From assembly GCA_017302455.1 (NCBI GenBank), contig JAFLDO010000037.1, positions 1 to 48,438 on the forward strand: a stretch of 48,438 nucleotides of DNA. Direction: 5' to 3'. The notes under the pieces are model-generated. The model saw only the letters and a list, made by a program, of their open reading frames with translations. It was not told the DNA's origin and ran no database searches. This document shows, piece after piece, positions 1 through 7,725 of this stretch. This DNA comes from Accumulibacter sp. (GTDB lineage Bacteria; Pseudomonadota; Gammaproteobacteria; Burkholderiales; Rhodocyclaceae). The position numbers were made by a program, and so were the translations under genes. Position 1 is the first letter of the stretch, and each line of letters opens with the position of its first letter.

Positions 1-18
1 CCCTTCTAGCCCTCTCGT

Positions 19-61
19 CCCACGCTGACGCCGGAACCTCTTCTTCCGGCGTCAGCGTGGG
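19..61. repeat. Perfect inverted repeat (17-bp arms, 9-nt loop)
   Basis: Positions 19-35 (CCCACGCTGACGCCGGA) are exactly complementary to 45-61, with a 9-nt loop between. The stem is GC-rich and has no T-run on either side, so it is either a factor-independent-like terminator without a tail or a REP-like palindrome. Nothing convincing is coded between it and the TIR relic; the stretch 62-327 holds no gene I recognise. Confidence 0.8.
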
Positions 62-327
62 ACTTTGCCATCATCTCAACCTCGAATGGCTCGGGTTGAA
101 GAGTTCCAGATATCGCGGGACGTAACACCATGGTTGTCCAGGTCTTCTTCCGCACTATTCCGTTTTCCTCGTTCCTGGCTTCCCCGTGGTTCCGGGAATC
201 CTGATCAGCAGAATCTCCAACTACGGGCTTGTAGTGCCACTCGAAATCCTCTTGGCTCGCAAACAACGTGGGTCAAGAGAGCAGCGTGATCATGCCCACC
301 CAGAGGTGGGTGCGCTGAACGCTTACG

Positions 328-720
328 GTGGAGCGGCTCGAACTTGAGGGGCAGCAGGCGGTTGGCGTCGGGATTGAGTTCGAGGTGCATTTTTTTTCTC
401 CGTCCACCCATTGGGAGTTCAGCGCGGCCTGCAAGCCGGCGACGACGGCGAAGCGGCAGTTGCAGATGTCGGCCGCGCACTGTGGTTCGAGCTTGGCAGG
501 GCCACGCTCCTGTTTCTTGAGCCAGACGCGCAGGTCGTGCTTTTCGTTGAGCGTGCAGACCAGCGCTTCGACCCGCGCCGAGTCGTGGTGGTTGTGACTG
601 ATGAAGAGATCGAACTGGCGCAGCGACAGCTGGTTGGCGAGGTCGGCCGGCAGCAGCGGGTCGTCGGTGCCACTCTGGTAGAACTGCAGAATCAGTCGGC
701 GAGCTTCAGCGTGCGCGCCG
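328..720 (-). pseudogene. Relic of a TIR-domain protein, frameshifted
   Basis: Read on the minus strand, the frame shared with the upstream regulator gives a TIR-like run: FDLFISHNHHDSARVEALV, then DLRVWLKKQE, then CRFAVVAGLQAALNSQWVDGE. This matches the TIR pattern of an SHN-type start, an RVW-D/K strand and a late W-x-x-x-E block. At an 8-base poly-A run (poly-T at 390-397 on the plus strand) the frame breaks, and the expected continuation KKMHLELNPDANRLLPLKFE appears in another frame. There is no start codon in a sensible place and the similarity stops near 328. TIR proteins act as NAD-cleaving or signalling modules, often in defence, but this copy is almost certainly dead. The remaining partner domains are not visible. 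Confidence 0.55.
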
Positions 721-788
721 CCGGGCCATGGTCCAGCCAGCGCGTCGGTGAGGCGACGAGAGCGCTGCGCCCCTGCACGACGGCGTGC

Positions 789-2150
789 TCATGCCTTCGG
801 CAGGCATTTCAGTCGACGGTAGAGCGTCCGTTCCGACAGGCCGAGGTGCCTGGCCAGCGCCTTGCGGTTGCCGCGGAAGCTCCGTACCTGTTCCACGAAC
901 GAAACCGTCTCGCGTTCGCGGGAAGCGGGCTTCGCCGCCTGGTACTGCTCCGGCATGCCCTGAAGGGTGAGCGTTTCCGCCGCCAGTTCCAGTGGCAAGT
1001 GCGGCAGACGGATCTCATCGCCATCGCAAAGCAGGCAGGCACGTTCGAGAATGTTGCGTAACTCGCGCACATTGCCGGGGTAGGGATAGCGGCTCAGCCA
1101 GTCGGCAGCCTCCGCCGACAGGCGCCGACGGGAACGCCCGCCAGCGATGCGGGCGAGCAAGCTTTCGGCCAGCAGCAGGACATCGTCACCGCGTTGCCGC
1201 AGTGGCGGCAGGTGGATCGGGAAGATGTTGAGGCGGTAGAACAGGTCCTGCCGGAAGAGGCCTTTGGCCACCATTTCCGTCAGCGGGCGATGGGTGGCGG
1301 AGATCGTTCGCACCTCCGCCTTGCGCAATTCTGGCGAACCCACTCGGCGATAGGTTCCGGTTTCCAGCAGGCGCAAGAGTTTGACCTGGATGGAAAGCGG
1401 GATGTCGCCCAGTTCGTCGAGAAACAATGTGCCACCGGACGCGGCCTCGATCAGGCCGGTCGTGCGAGTCGTAGCACCGGTGAAGGCACCGCGCTCGTGG
1501 CCAAACAAGGCGCTTTCGAACAGTGTCTCCGGCAGTCCGGAGCAATCGACCGCAACGAATGGCTGCCGGGCGCGCGGGCTGAGTTGATGGATGGCATTGG
1601 CGACGAGTTCCTTGCCAGTGCCCGATTCACCCTGAAGCAACACGGAAGCTTCCGACGGCGCTACCCGGGCGACCAGTTCCATCATCCCGAGAAAGGCTGG
1701 CGAACGACCGATCAGACCCTGGGCGTGCGCACGACTTTGCGCTCCGGGCAGAGCTTCGAGCTTCTCGATGTAAAGAACGATTGCGCCGCGGGCATCGCGT
1801 ATCGGTGACAGCTCGATGTTTTCGAAGCTCTCGCCGTGTGCCGTGTAATGGAGATGCAACACGCGCTCGCGCCGGCCGGATTGCAGACTGCGCTGTAGCG
1901 GACACGACTCGCCCGCCTGGTCGCAGGGCACCGTGTATCGATGCGAAACCTCGAAGCACTTGCGGCCAACGACCTCGACCTGATCGACCCAGTTGGCCCG
2001 ATAGGCCTCGTTCGCGGCCAGTATCCGATAGTCGCGGTCACACAGGATGTGCGGTTCGGGAAGCGTCTCCAGGAACGAGACCAGCTCTGCCAGGGACTTG
2101 TGATTGACCGCCACGCGCTGCCACCAGCTCTGCCAAATTGACTGCCGCAT
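789..2150 (-). CDS. Sigma-54-dependent transcriptional activator with N-terminal PAS domain (PAS-AAA+-Fis)
   Basis: About 453 residues. A PAS domain (about 20-115) is followed by a sigma-54 AAA+ domain (about 150-385) with Walker A GESGTGKE and the sigma-54 contact loop GAFTGA, then a Fis-type helix-turn-helix at the C-terminus ([11 protein letters not shown]). The PAS domain carries Cys65, His70, Cys76 and Cys83 in a C-x4-H-x5-C-x6-C arrangement followed by PL, which suggests a redox or metal sensor. There is no response-regulator receiver domain, so sensing is probably direct. The frame opens at 2192, but ATG at 2150 removes a poor N-terminal extension and is preferred; a GTG a little further in is also possible. 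It is divergent from the Rieske-NifX-MBL genes and is their likely activator (inference from position and the sigma-54 promoter). Confidence 0.9.
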   Translation of the reverse strand: MRQSIWQSWWQRVAVNHKSLAELVSFLETLPEPHILCDRDYRILAANEAYRANWVDQVEVVGRKCFEVSHRYTVPCDQAGESCPLQRSLQSGRRERVLHLHYTAHGESFENIELSPIRDARGAIVLYIEKLEALPGAQSRAHAQGLIGRSPAFLGMMELVARVAPSEASVLLQGESGTGKELVANAIHQLSPRARQPFVAVDCSGLPETLFESALFGHERGAFTGATTRTTGLIEAASGGTLFLDELGDIPLSIQVKLLRLLETGTYRRVGSPELRKAEVRTISATHRPLTEMVAKGLFRQDLFYRLNIFPIHLPPLRQRGDDVLLLAESLLARIAGGRSRRRLSAEAADWLSRYPYPGNVRELRNILERACLLCDGDEIRLPHLPLELAAETLTLQGMPEQYQAAKPASRERETVSFVEQVRSFRGNRKALARHLGLSERTLYRRLKCLPKA

Positions 2151-2167
2151 GCTGCCATATCGGCAGT
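2141..2167. promoter_or_regulatory. Inverted repeat, candidate upstream activator site
   Basis: ACTGCCG at 2141-2147 is complementary to CGGCAGT at 2161-2167, with 13 nt between. It lies about 85-110 bp upstream of the sigma-54-like promoter, the usual distance for an enhancer site of a sigma-54 activator, and overlaps the start of the activator gene itself, which would permit autoregulation. Only one such pair was seen, so this is tentative. Confidence 0.35.
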
Positions 2168-2251
2168 TGATAGTCAAAGACGACAGCAGCACGTCCCCAT
2201 AGACGACACCAACGCATTGTTTATGGGTAATTTTCTGTTTCCGGGAAAAGC

Positions 2252-2267
2252 TGGCACGAGTCTTGAT
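2252..2267 (+). promoter_or_regulatory. Sigma-54 (-24/-12) promoter-like sequence
   Basis: TGGCACG at 2252-2258 followed by TTGAT at 2263-2267 fits the consensus TGGCAC-N5-TTGC with correct spacing between the GG (2253-2254) and the G of the -12 element (2265). The one flaw is A instead of C after that G. It reads toward the Rieske gene, whose ATG is about 150 nt downstream, and a sigma-54 activator gene lies immediately divergent, which supports the call. Confidence 0.65.
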
Positions 2268-2418
2268 AAGTAAATGCTGATATGGCTGATCGAAGCCAAT
2301 TCATGAACCCGCCCGGTCGGGGTTTGCGGACGCTTGCTTCGCTCGGCGGAGTCTGCAAGGCAAGAGCCCACGCCGCCTGTTTGCGCGACAACGAACCCAT
2401 CCCAACGAGGAAATCATC

Positions 2419-3039
2419 ATGAGTCTATGTACGTGCCAGGGCGAATCATTTCTGGTCAGCGACAGTCCGGCACGCCGGCGATGGTTGCTGGCTACCGTCG
2501 GACTCGGCGGCGCGATGACACTGACTGCCATTGTGCCTTTCGTCAGTAGCCTGCTGCCGTCCGAGCGAGCAAAGGCAGCCGGCGCACCGGTGGAAGTCGA
2601 CATCGACAAAATCGCCCCGGGCGAAATGATCGTCGTTGAATGGCGGGGCAAGCCGGTATGGATTCTGCACCGAACACCGGCAATGCTGGAGGCCCTGAAG
2701 AAGGCCGAGCCGAATCTGGTCGATCCGGGATCGGAAGTCGCGCAGCAACCAGACTACGCGACCAACGAACATCGCTCACGAAAGCCGGAGTATCTCGTTG
2801 CGGTCGGCATCTGCACGCATCTCGGTTGCTCACCCGCCAAGGCTTTCGATTCCGGGGACAAGGCTCTGGGTGCCGACTGGGCCGGTGGTTTTCTCTGCCC
2901 CTGCCATGGATCGACCTTCGATTTTGCCGGCCGCGTCTTCAAGGACAAGCCGGCGCCGATCAATCTGGAAGTTCCCCCTCATACCTACCTGACGGACAGC
3001 CGCCTGATTATCGGTAGCGACCAGCGCGGGCAGGCCTGA
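2419..3039 (+). CDS. petA: Rieske iron-sulfur protein (ubiquinol-cytochrome c reductase type)
   Basis: 206 residues. The N-terminus has a twin-Arg-like stretch (ARRRWLLATVGLGG) leading into a single hydrophobic anchor, as in bc1-complex Rieske proteins. The two cluster-binding boxes are intact: CTHLGC and CPCHGS, giving two Cys and two His ligands for a [2Fe-2S] centre. The length is normal. No cytochrome b or c1 gene follows, unlike the usual petABC operon. Instead the next genes are a NifX-like protein and an MBL-fold hydrolase, so this is probably an extra Rieske copy with a specialised role. A -24/-12 promoter upstream suggests sigma-54 control. The symbol follows the family; whether it serves the main bc1 complex is uncertain. 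Confidence 0.9.
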   Translation: MSLCTCQGESFLVSDSPARRRWLLATVGLGGAMTLTAIVPFVSSLLPSERAKAAGAPVEVDIDKIAPGEMIVVEWRGKPVWILHRTPAMLEALKKAEPNLVDPGSEVAQQPDYATNEHRSRKPEYLVAVGICTHLGCSPAKAFDSGDKALGADWAGGFLCPCHGSTFDFAGRVFKDKPAPINLEVPPHTYLTDSRLIIGSDQRGQA

Positions 3040-3183
3040 TCCGTGCAAAAAGATCGGCGGAAGTGACTCGACAGATTCACAGGCGCAGCCGGCGGCCTTG
3101 GGGTCGCCGTCATGCGCCGCGTCGCCTCCTTCGCAGCGGGCACGCCCGCACTTCTCTTGTGATCGACACCAGAAGGAAACATC

Positions 3184-3582
3184 ATGCAGATCGCAGTGAC
3201 CAGCCAGAACCGCAAGACCATCACCGCGCACGCCGGGAAATGCCGCAAGTTCTGGATCTACGAAGTCGAGAAGGGCTTGGTCGTCGGCAAGCGCTTGGTC
3301 GAGGTTTCGATGGACGAGGTCTTGCACGCCAGTCATCAGCACCTGGCCGAGCCGCTGGCCGGAATCAACGTCCTGATTGCCGGTGGCATCGGCCCCGGTC
3401 TTTACGATCGCCTGATGCAGAGCGGCATTCTTCCTGTCATTACCCTGGAACAAGACCCCGATGTCGCCGTGGTGGCCCTGCTCGCCAACAACCTCGACCG
3501 GTTGCCCGTTGACCGCAGCCATCATAGCCACGAGCACCGCTTTGCGCCGTCATTGGCGCCCAGCGAGCGCGATTGCCGCTGA
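3184..3582 (+). CDS. NifX/NifB-type dinitrogenase iron-molybdenum cofactor biosynthesis family protein
   Basis: 132 residues. The fold signature of the NifX/NafY/NifB C-terminal family is visible: the opening MQIAVTSQNRKTITAHAGKC, the central LIAGGIGPGLYDRL glycine loop, and a closing strand before VVALL. The C-terminal tail is His-rich (HHSHEH), which might bind metal. Proteins of this family carry FeMo-co precursors or Mo-Cu/Fe-S clusters; many are not linked to nitrogenase, and no nif genes are seen here. An AGAAGGAAAC ribosome site lies just before the ATG. It sits between the Rieske gene and the MBL hydrolase, probably one transcript. Confidence 0.85.
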   Translation: MQIAVTSQNRKTITAHAGKCRKFWIYEVEKGLVVGKRLVEVSMDEVLHASHQHLAEPLAGINVLIAGGIGPGLYDRLMQSGILPVITLEQDPDVAVVALLANNLDRLPVDRSHHSHEHRFAPSLAPSERDCR

Positions 3583-3626
3583 AGCGAAGGCAGGCTCAGC
3601 GGCTGCCCATTTGCGAGGTAAGCACC

Positions 3627-4562
3627 ATGACCAGCATTGCTCCCACACTCGACATCGGCGCCCTCAAGCGTTTGCGCATTCTGTGCATCTCCGAAACTGG
3701 CTGGTTCGACACCGCTACCGTGTTTGACGACATTCGGGCCGCCGGCGGTGCCGAGACCGACCAGTACGCTATCCCGTGGCCGCCGTTCGGCCCCCTGCAC
3801 GCGGACAACGCTGCCGGTTTCTCGGCGCTCCTGGAGGCCGAGACGACCGATGGCAAGGTGCGCCGCCTGCTGTTCGACACCGGCTGGAACCCCGACTGGA
3901 TGGATCGCCGCTTCGCGGAGGAGGGCATAGACCGCCTGCTGCAGGAGGGCCGGATCGAGGCTTTGATCGTCAGTCACGAGCACTTCGACCACTTCTGGGG
4001 GATCGGCTCGACGCTCAGACACTGTCCCGCCATGCCGATTTACCTTCCCGAGGGCTTCCATCCGACAGGCCTGGCCTTCATTCGCGAGCAGGGTCATACG
4101 GGAAGTGTGATTACCGTTGCCAGCGGGCAGCCGCTGCTGCTGTTTCCCGGTCTGGCTGTGGTCAGCTTCCCGATGCGCACGCTGTTGCAGGTCCAGGGAG
4201 AAAACGTCCTCTACGCCAACCTGGAGAATCAGGGCTTGGCCATGATCACTGGCTGCGGTCACGGCGGCGTGCTGAACCTGCTCGACTATGCCCGCCGGAG
4301 CTTCACGGGTGGCGAGCGTATCCACGCGATCTACGGTGGACTGCACCTTTCTCCCCTGGAAGACTGGGACTCGGGCCGGGACCAGATCGTCAAGGCCCTG
4401 GGGGACTATGGGATCACCAAATTGGCGTGCAATCATTGCACCGGCCGCACGGCTGTCGAGAAGATGCTGGCGAGCGGCTTGCCCGTCCTGCGCGGGACGG
4501 CCCGGCACGGCTCCCAGACGGAATTGTTCCTGGGCAACGGCGACGCGCTGGAACTGGGGTAG
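3627..4562 (+). CDS. MBL-fold metallo-hydrolase (dihydropteroate/MptA-like beta-lactamase-fold branch)
   Basis: 311 residues. The metal-binding motif SHEHFDHFWG (HxHxDH) lies at about residue 120, followed by GCGHGG, YGGLHL and CNHCTG, which supply the further His/Cys ligands. The pattern, with a late CNHCTG box, is that of the F420/pterin-type MBL branch rather than a true beta-lactamase. The substrate cannot be read from the sequence. The frame opens upstream at 3573, but ATG at 3627 with GAGGTAAG before it is the better start. It is 44 nt after the NifX-like gene, so co-transcription is likely. Confidence 0.85.
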   Translation: MTSIAPTLDIGALKRLRILCISETGWFDTATVFDDIRAAGGAETDQYAIPWPPFGPLHADNAAGFSALLEAETTDGKVRRLLFDTGWNPDWMDRRFAEEGIDRLLQEGRIEALIVSHEHFDHFWGIGSTLRHCPAMPIYLPEGFHPTGLAFIREQGHTGSVITVASGQPLLLFPGLAVVSFPMRTLLQVQGENVLYANLENQGLAMITGCGHGGVLNLLDYARRSFTGGERIHAIYGGLHLSPLEDWDSGRDQIVKALGDYGITKLACNHCTGRTAVEKMLASGLPVLRGTARHGSQTELFLGNGDALELG

Positions 4563-4911
4563 CAATGCGCATCGAGCCGTAGAAGTCCGCGTCGCCGGTG
4601 ACCCTGCGGCGCGGGGATACCGAGCGGCCGGACGCAAGTGCCGGGCCACCGGTAGTGGTCATGGGGCGCGGGACCGGCGCTGAGCGGTGCTTTCGCCCGC
4701 CGGCATCCGCTGAACGGGTGTACGCGGCCGATCTGGCCGCTGCCGCGCCCAGGCACGGACCGGTAGGCGTGCCGATTCTCGGAACTGTCCCAGACGAGGA
4801 GCACGGCTTTCTGCTGGATGAACTCGATCGCGCGCCGCCGTCGGGCAACGTCATGGGGCTCGATCTCGACAGTTCGCGCGAAAAGCCTCGGCTTGCGCTA
4901 CGCTAGACGAT
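4563..4911. other. Gene-poor stretch with a possible decayed coding fragment
   Basis: No convincing complete gene. On the minus strand around 4740-4890 a frame reads VEIEPHDVARRRRAIEFIQ then KAVLLVWDSSENRH, which looks protein-like (a hydrophobic strand ending in WD, as in some DDE transposases) but breaks off without a normal start or end. The family is not identified. Confidence 0.25.
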
Positions 4912-4938
4912 CTACGCACTACGCACTACGCACTACGC
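4912..4938. repeat. Tandem 7-bp repeat
   Basis: CTACGCA occurs three times head to tail from 4912, followed by a partial fourth unit (CTACGC). It lies about 55 nt before the RIO1-type kinase start. Copy number of such a repeat could vary by slippage. Confidence 0.85.
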
Positions 4939-4993
4939 GCCGGCGCGCGGTGCGTGACGGAAGCCCCCAGTCAGCCCCCCACTCAAGGCCACC

Positions 4994-5830
4994 ATGAAAA
5001 CCCCGCACAGACTCACCGCACTCGTCGAAGAAGGCCTCGTCGATGAGGTGATTGGCCAATTGATGAGCGGCAAGGAGGCCACCGTCTATGTCGTTCGCTG
5101 CGGCGAGGCGATTCGCTGCGCCAAGGTGTACAAGGATGCCAATCAACGCAGCTTCCGCAAGAACGCCTCCTATCAGGAAGGCCGCAAGGTCAAGAACAGC
5201 CGGCAGGCGCGCGCCATGGAGAAAGGCAGCCGCTATGGGCGCCGGATGCAGGAAGAGGTCTGGCAGAGTGCCGAGGTCGATGCCCTGTATCGGCTGGCCG
5301 CCGCTGGCGTGCGGGTGCCGCAGCCGCACCTCTGCTTCGCCGGCGTGTTGCTGATGGATCTGGTGCTCGATGCCGACGGCCATGCGGCGCCGCGCCTGAA
5401 CGATGTCGAACTCAGCGAGGAACTGGCGCTGGCGTATCACGCCCTGCTCATGAATCAGGTGGTGCGCATGCTGTGCGCCGGCGTCATTCACGGTGATCTC
5501 TCCGAATACAACATCCTCGTTGGCGAAGGCGGGCCGGTCATCATCGACCTGCCGCAGGCCGTCGATGCGGCGGGCAACAGCGACGCCGCCGAAATGTTCG
5601 AGCGTGATGTGCTCAATCTGCGCACCTACTTCAGCGCCTTCGCGCCGACCCTCAAGGACACCCAGTACGGCAAGGAAATCTGGGCGCATTACGAAAGCGG
5701 CCTGCTGTCGCCGGAACTGGCCCTGACCGGTCAAGTCGTACTCGACGAGGGGCTCGCCGACGTCGACGCCGTTCTCCTCCAGGTCAAGCTGGCCATCGAG
5801 GAGAATGCCATCCGGCGCATGTGCGAATAG
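4994..5830 (+). CDS. RIO1-type serine/threonine protein kinase
   Basis: 278 residues, the usual size of the proteobacterial RIO1-like group. The short nucleotide loop SGKEATVYVV lies at about residue 25, the catalytic Lys in CAKVYK at about 44, the catalytic loop HGDLSEYNIL at about 165, and the metal-binding IIDLPQAVD at about 185, all intact. In eukaryotes and archaea RIO kinases act in small-subunit ribosome maturation; the bacterial role is poorly defined. It is a single-gene unit on the plus strand, converging on the membrane hydrolase gene. The start at 4994 is the first ATG and gives the normal N-terminus. Confidence 0.9.
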   Translation: MKTPHRLTALVEEGLVDEVIGQLMSGKEATVYVVRCGEAIRCAKVYKDANQRSFRKNASYQEGRKVKNSRQARAMEKGSRYGRRMQEEVWQSAEVDALYRLAAAGVRVPQPHLCFAGVLLMDLVLDADGHAAPRLNDVELSEELALAYHALLMNQVVRMLCAGVIHGDLSEYNILVGEGGPVIIDLPQAVDAAGNSDAAEMFERDVLNLRTYFSAFAPTLKDTQYGKEIWAHYESGLLSPELALTGQVVLDEGLADVDAVLLQVKLAIEENAIRRMCE

Positions 5831-5965
5831 TCCGGGCGTCGATGCACGCCGCTGCCGCTGTGGCAGCACGGCGCTGCCTGCAGGTAAACGGCGCGCCGCC
5901 GACAGGCTCTGCCGGTGTGCTCCCGGCACGACAGCGGACCATTCCGGGCGAGCTTGCGCCGAGCT

Positions 5966-6472
5966 TCACTTCCTGTGCTTGCGCCCGTCAAGCCAATGCG
6001 AGATCGCGAAGTAGAGGCTTATCCCAACGAGACCGCTGTAGACACAGAACTCGTGGAGCGCCGCAACGGACACCAAGCCAAGCACCCGGTTGTCCAGGAT
6101 AAAGGGTGCGAACGGCTCGATATCGGTATGCATCACGCTGTCGAGCAGCACGTGACTGTACGAACCAATGACGGCACTAACGATTGCGACGGGCCAACTG
6201 ATTGGCGAGTCACGAGACCGGCCCAGCAGGCGGAGGCCCAACTCGGCCGCGTATTTTCCCGTCAGCGCTGACCCGATACCAATCAGCGTTGCGCCGACAT
6301 AGGTATGCGAAAAACCATGCAAATGCCCTTCGCCGGTGATCATGACGACCAGCGGCTGGATATCCATGATGATTTGCGCCCAGGCAAAGACCATCAGTGA
6401 AAAGCTTCCCTGAAGAAGCGCCTTCAACAGCAAGCCAGGTCCCATGTGGAAAGGAGTAAAGGGCACGCTCAA
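5966..6472 (-). CDS. Small membrane-bound metal-dependent hydrolase-like protein
   Basis: 168 residues with about four hydrophobic segments. Conserved polar spots sit in the membrane parts: TPFHMGPG at the N-terminus, HLHGFSHT, SHVLLDSVMH and the DIEPFAPF turn. This H-x4-D type pattern is typical of the YdjM/DUF4184-like group of predicted inner-membrane metal-dependent hydrolases. No substrate is known from the sequence. It converges with the RIO1-type gene, with 135 nt between the two stops, in which only a weak hairpin (TGCCGG/CCGGCA near 5917-5935) was seen. The 182 nt upstream of the start hold nothing recognisable. Confidence 0.75.
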   Translation of the reverse strand: MSVPFTPFHMGPGLLLKALLQGSFSLMVFAWAQIIMDIQPLVVMITGEGHLHGFSHTYVGATLIGIGSALTGKYAAELGLRLLGRSRDSPISWPVAIVSAVIGSYSHVLLDSVMHTDIEPFAPFILDNRVLGLVSVAALHEFCVYSGLVGISLYFAISHWLDGRKHRK

Positions 6473-6654
6473 GGCTCCGACATGATAGGTCGCCGCGCCA
6501 GCGACGGGCGCGTCTGCAGGTGGCCGGGTGCCTGCAGCGCCGGGTTGGCTGGCTCGCTTTGCATCACCACGAATCGACCTCCGGCCTGCACAGAGACGGT
6601 GGATCGTTGGCGCATCCTGCGGTGCCGGCGCCGCTCACTGCCACCAGCCGTCGC

Positions 6655-7362
6655 TCATGACTTGCTCGGCAAGGCGCCGACAAATCGGTAGCCGACACCC
6701 GCCTCGGTGCGAAGGTGCTTCGGTCGCGCGGGATCGTCCTCGATCTTCTTGCGCAGATTGCCCATATAGACGCGGACGTAGTGGCTGTCTTCGACGTGTC
6801 CGGGGCCCCAGACGTTCTTCAGTAGCTGGCGGTGGGTCAGCACGCAATCGGGATTGGCGATCAGATAGCTGAGGAGCCGATACTCGATCGGCGTCAGGTG
6901 GAGGGGCGCTCCGTCGCGCTCGACCGTACGCCGCGCCAGGTCGACGCGAATCGACCCGAACTCGGCGAGCGCCGTGCCGCCGGCGCTACGGCTGCGGCGG
7001 CGCAGGTGCGCGCGTACGCGGGCGAGCAACTCGGCAGCACCAAAAGGCTTGGTCAGGTAATCGTCGGCACCGGCATCGAGCGCGGCCACCTTGTCGATCT
7101 CGGTCGTGCGCGCCGAGAGTACGAGCACGGGGATCTCCGACCAGGCTCTCAGATCACGGATGAAGTCGATGCCGTCACCATCGGGCAGGCCGAGATCGAG
7201 CACCACCAGATCCGCGCGGCGGGTGCCGGCCTCGATCAGGCCGCGCTTGACGCTGTCGGCCTCGAAGACCTGAAACCCCTCGCTTTCGAGCGCCAGCTTG
7301 ATGAAACGGCGGATATTGGCTTCGTCCTCGACGACGACGATGCCGGTCGTCGGCTCCGTCAT
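6655..7362 (-). CDS. kdpE: KdpE-type response regulator
   Basis: 235 residues: a receiver domain (1-120) with the acidic pocket VEDE and phosphoacceptor Asp56 (VVLDLGLPDGDG), the switch residues LSA and KPFGAAELLAR, then an OmpR/PhoB winged helix (about 135-230) with LTPIEYRLLSYL and GVGYRF. The whole matches KdpE closely. It is on the same strand as kdpFABC and kdpD, but about 4.5 kb of opposite-strand genes (kinase, second regulator, kup) separate it from kdpD. It is the presumed partner of the full-length KdpD; phosphorylated KdpE activates kdpFABC when K+ is low. The start at 7362 overlaps a tiny upstream reading frame by 4 nt and has no clear Shine-Dalgarno of its own. Confidence 0.92.
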   Translation of the reverse strand: MTEPTTGIVVVEDEANIRRFIKLALESEGFQVFEADSVKRGLIEAGTRRADLVVLDLGLPDGDGIDFIRDLRAWSEIPVLVLSARTTEIDKVAALDAGADDYLTKPFGAAELLARVRAHLRRRSRSAGGTALAEFGSIRVDLARRTVERDGAPLHLTPIEYRLLSYLIANPDCVLTHRQLLKNVWGPGHVEDSHYVRVYMGNLRKKIEDDPARPKHLRTEAGVGYRFVGALPSKS

Positions 7363-7415
7363 GGCGCGCGCTGCCCGGCGCCGGTTTTCGCTTGCTGGTC
7401 TTCCAGGTTGTTCAT
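7359..7415 (-). CDS. Possible 18-aa leader peptide before kdpE
   Basis: ATG at 7415 opens an 18-codon frame (MNNLEDQQAKTGAGQRAP) whose TGA overlaps the kdpE ATG as ATGA. Because kdpE lacks a clear ribosome site, translation could be coupled through this leader. It may equally be chance; there is no homology evidence. Confidence 0.25.
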   Translation of the reverse strand: MNNLEDQQAKTGAGQRAP

Positions 7416-7660
7416 GTCACGACGCTCGCGTTGAGGGAAGTGGTGCAGGCGCGCTGCTTGCCGACCCGGGCCGGCGAGACGTCTCCGCCTCGCTGGCATT
7501 GCCCCGCGACGGCGGTCGGCTCCGCCCTGGACAGGCGGCTCAAGCCAGACGGATAGTAACAAGAAGCCACCCCGCACTGAACAGCTCAGGCACTTGCGCG
7601 TGTCGTTCTCGCCGATCCTGGCAAGGATGCCCTGTGCGGTATCGCCGCCGTCGGCAAGTG

Positions 7661-7677
7661 TTTACACCATTTTTACG
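7661..7677 (+). promoter_or_regulatory. KdpE-box-like direct repeat before the second kinase-regulator-kup operon
   Basis: TTTACA (7661-7666), 5 nt, TTTACG (7672-7677). The E. coli KdpE site is TTTATA-N5-TTTACA, so spacing is exact and each half differs from a canonical half by one or two bases. It points toward the kinase gene, whose GTG is 48 nt downstream. No strong -10 box was found, and with E. coli geometry the transcript would start at about the GTG, which is a caution. Confidence 0.55.
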
Positions 7678-7725
7678 TCGCATTCCGGACACTGACGGCA
7701 TCGCGTTCTGACTCCGCTTGCCGCC

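Noticed and set aside
6-266. 86-aa minus-strand frame at the left edge
   Set aside because: No ribosome site, no recognisable domain, and it runs through the perfect palindrome at 19-61.
411-1061. 216-aa plus-strand frame
   Set aside because: It overlaps the TIR relic and the 3' part of the sigma-54 activator in antisense and shows no domain.
3184-3582. Part of a nitrogenase cluster
   Set aside because: Only a NifX-family protein is present, with no nifHDK, nifEN or nifB, and this family has many members unrelated to nitrogen fixation.
3522-4649. 375-aa minus-strand frame over the MBL-fold gene
   Set aside because: Shadow frame; metal-binding motifs of the hydrolase are on the plus strand with a good ribosome site.
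4912-4938. Short tandem repeat as a CRISPR array
   Set aside because: The units are 7 bp with no spacers and no cas genes nearby.
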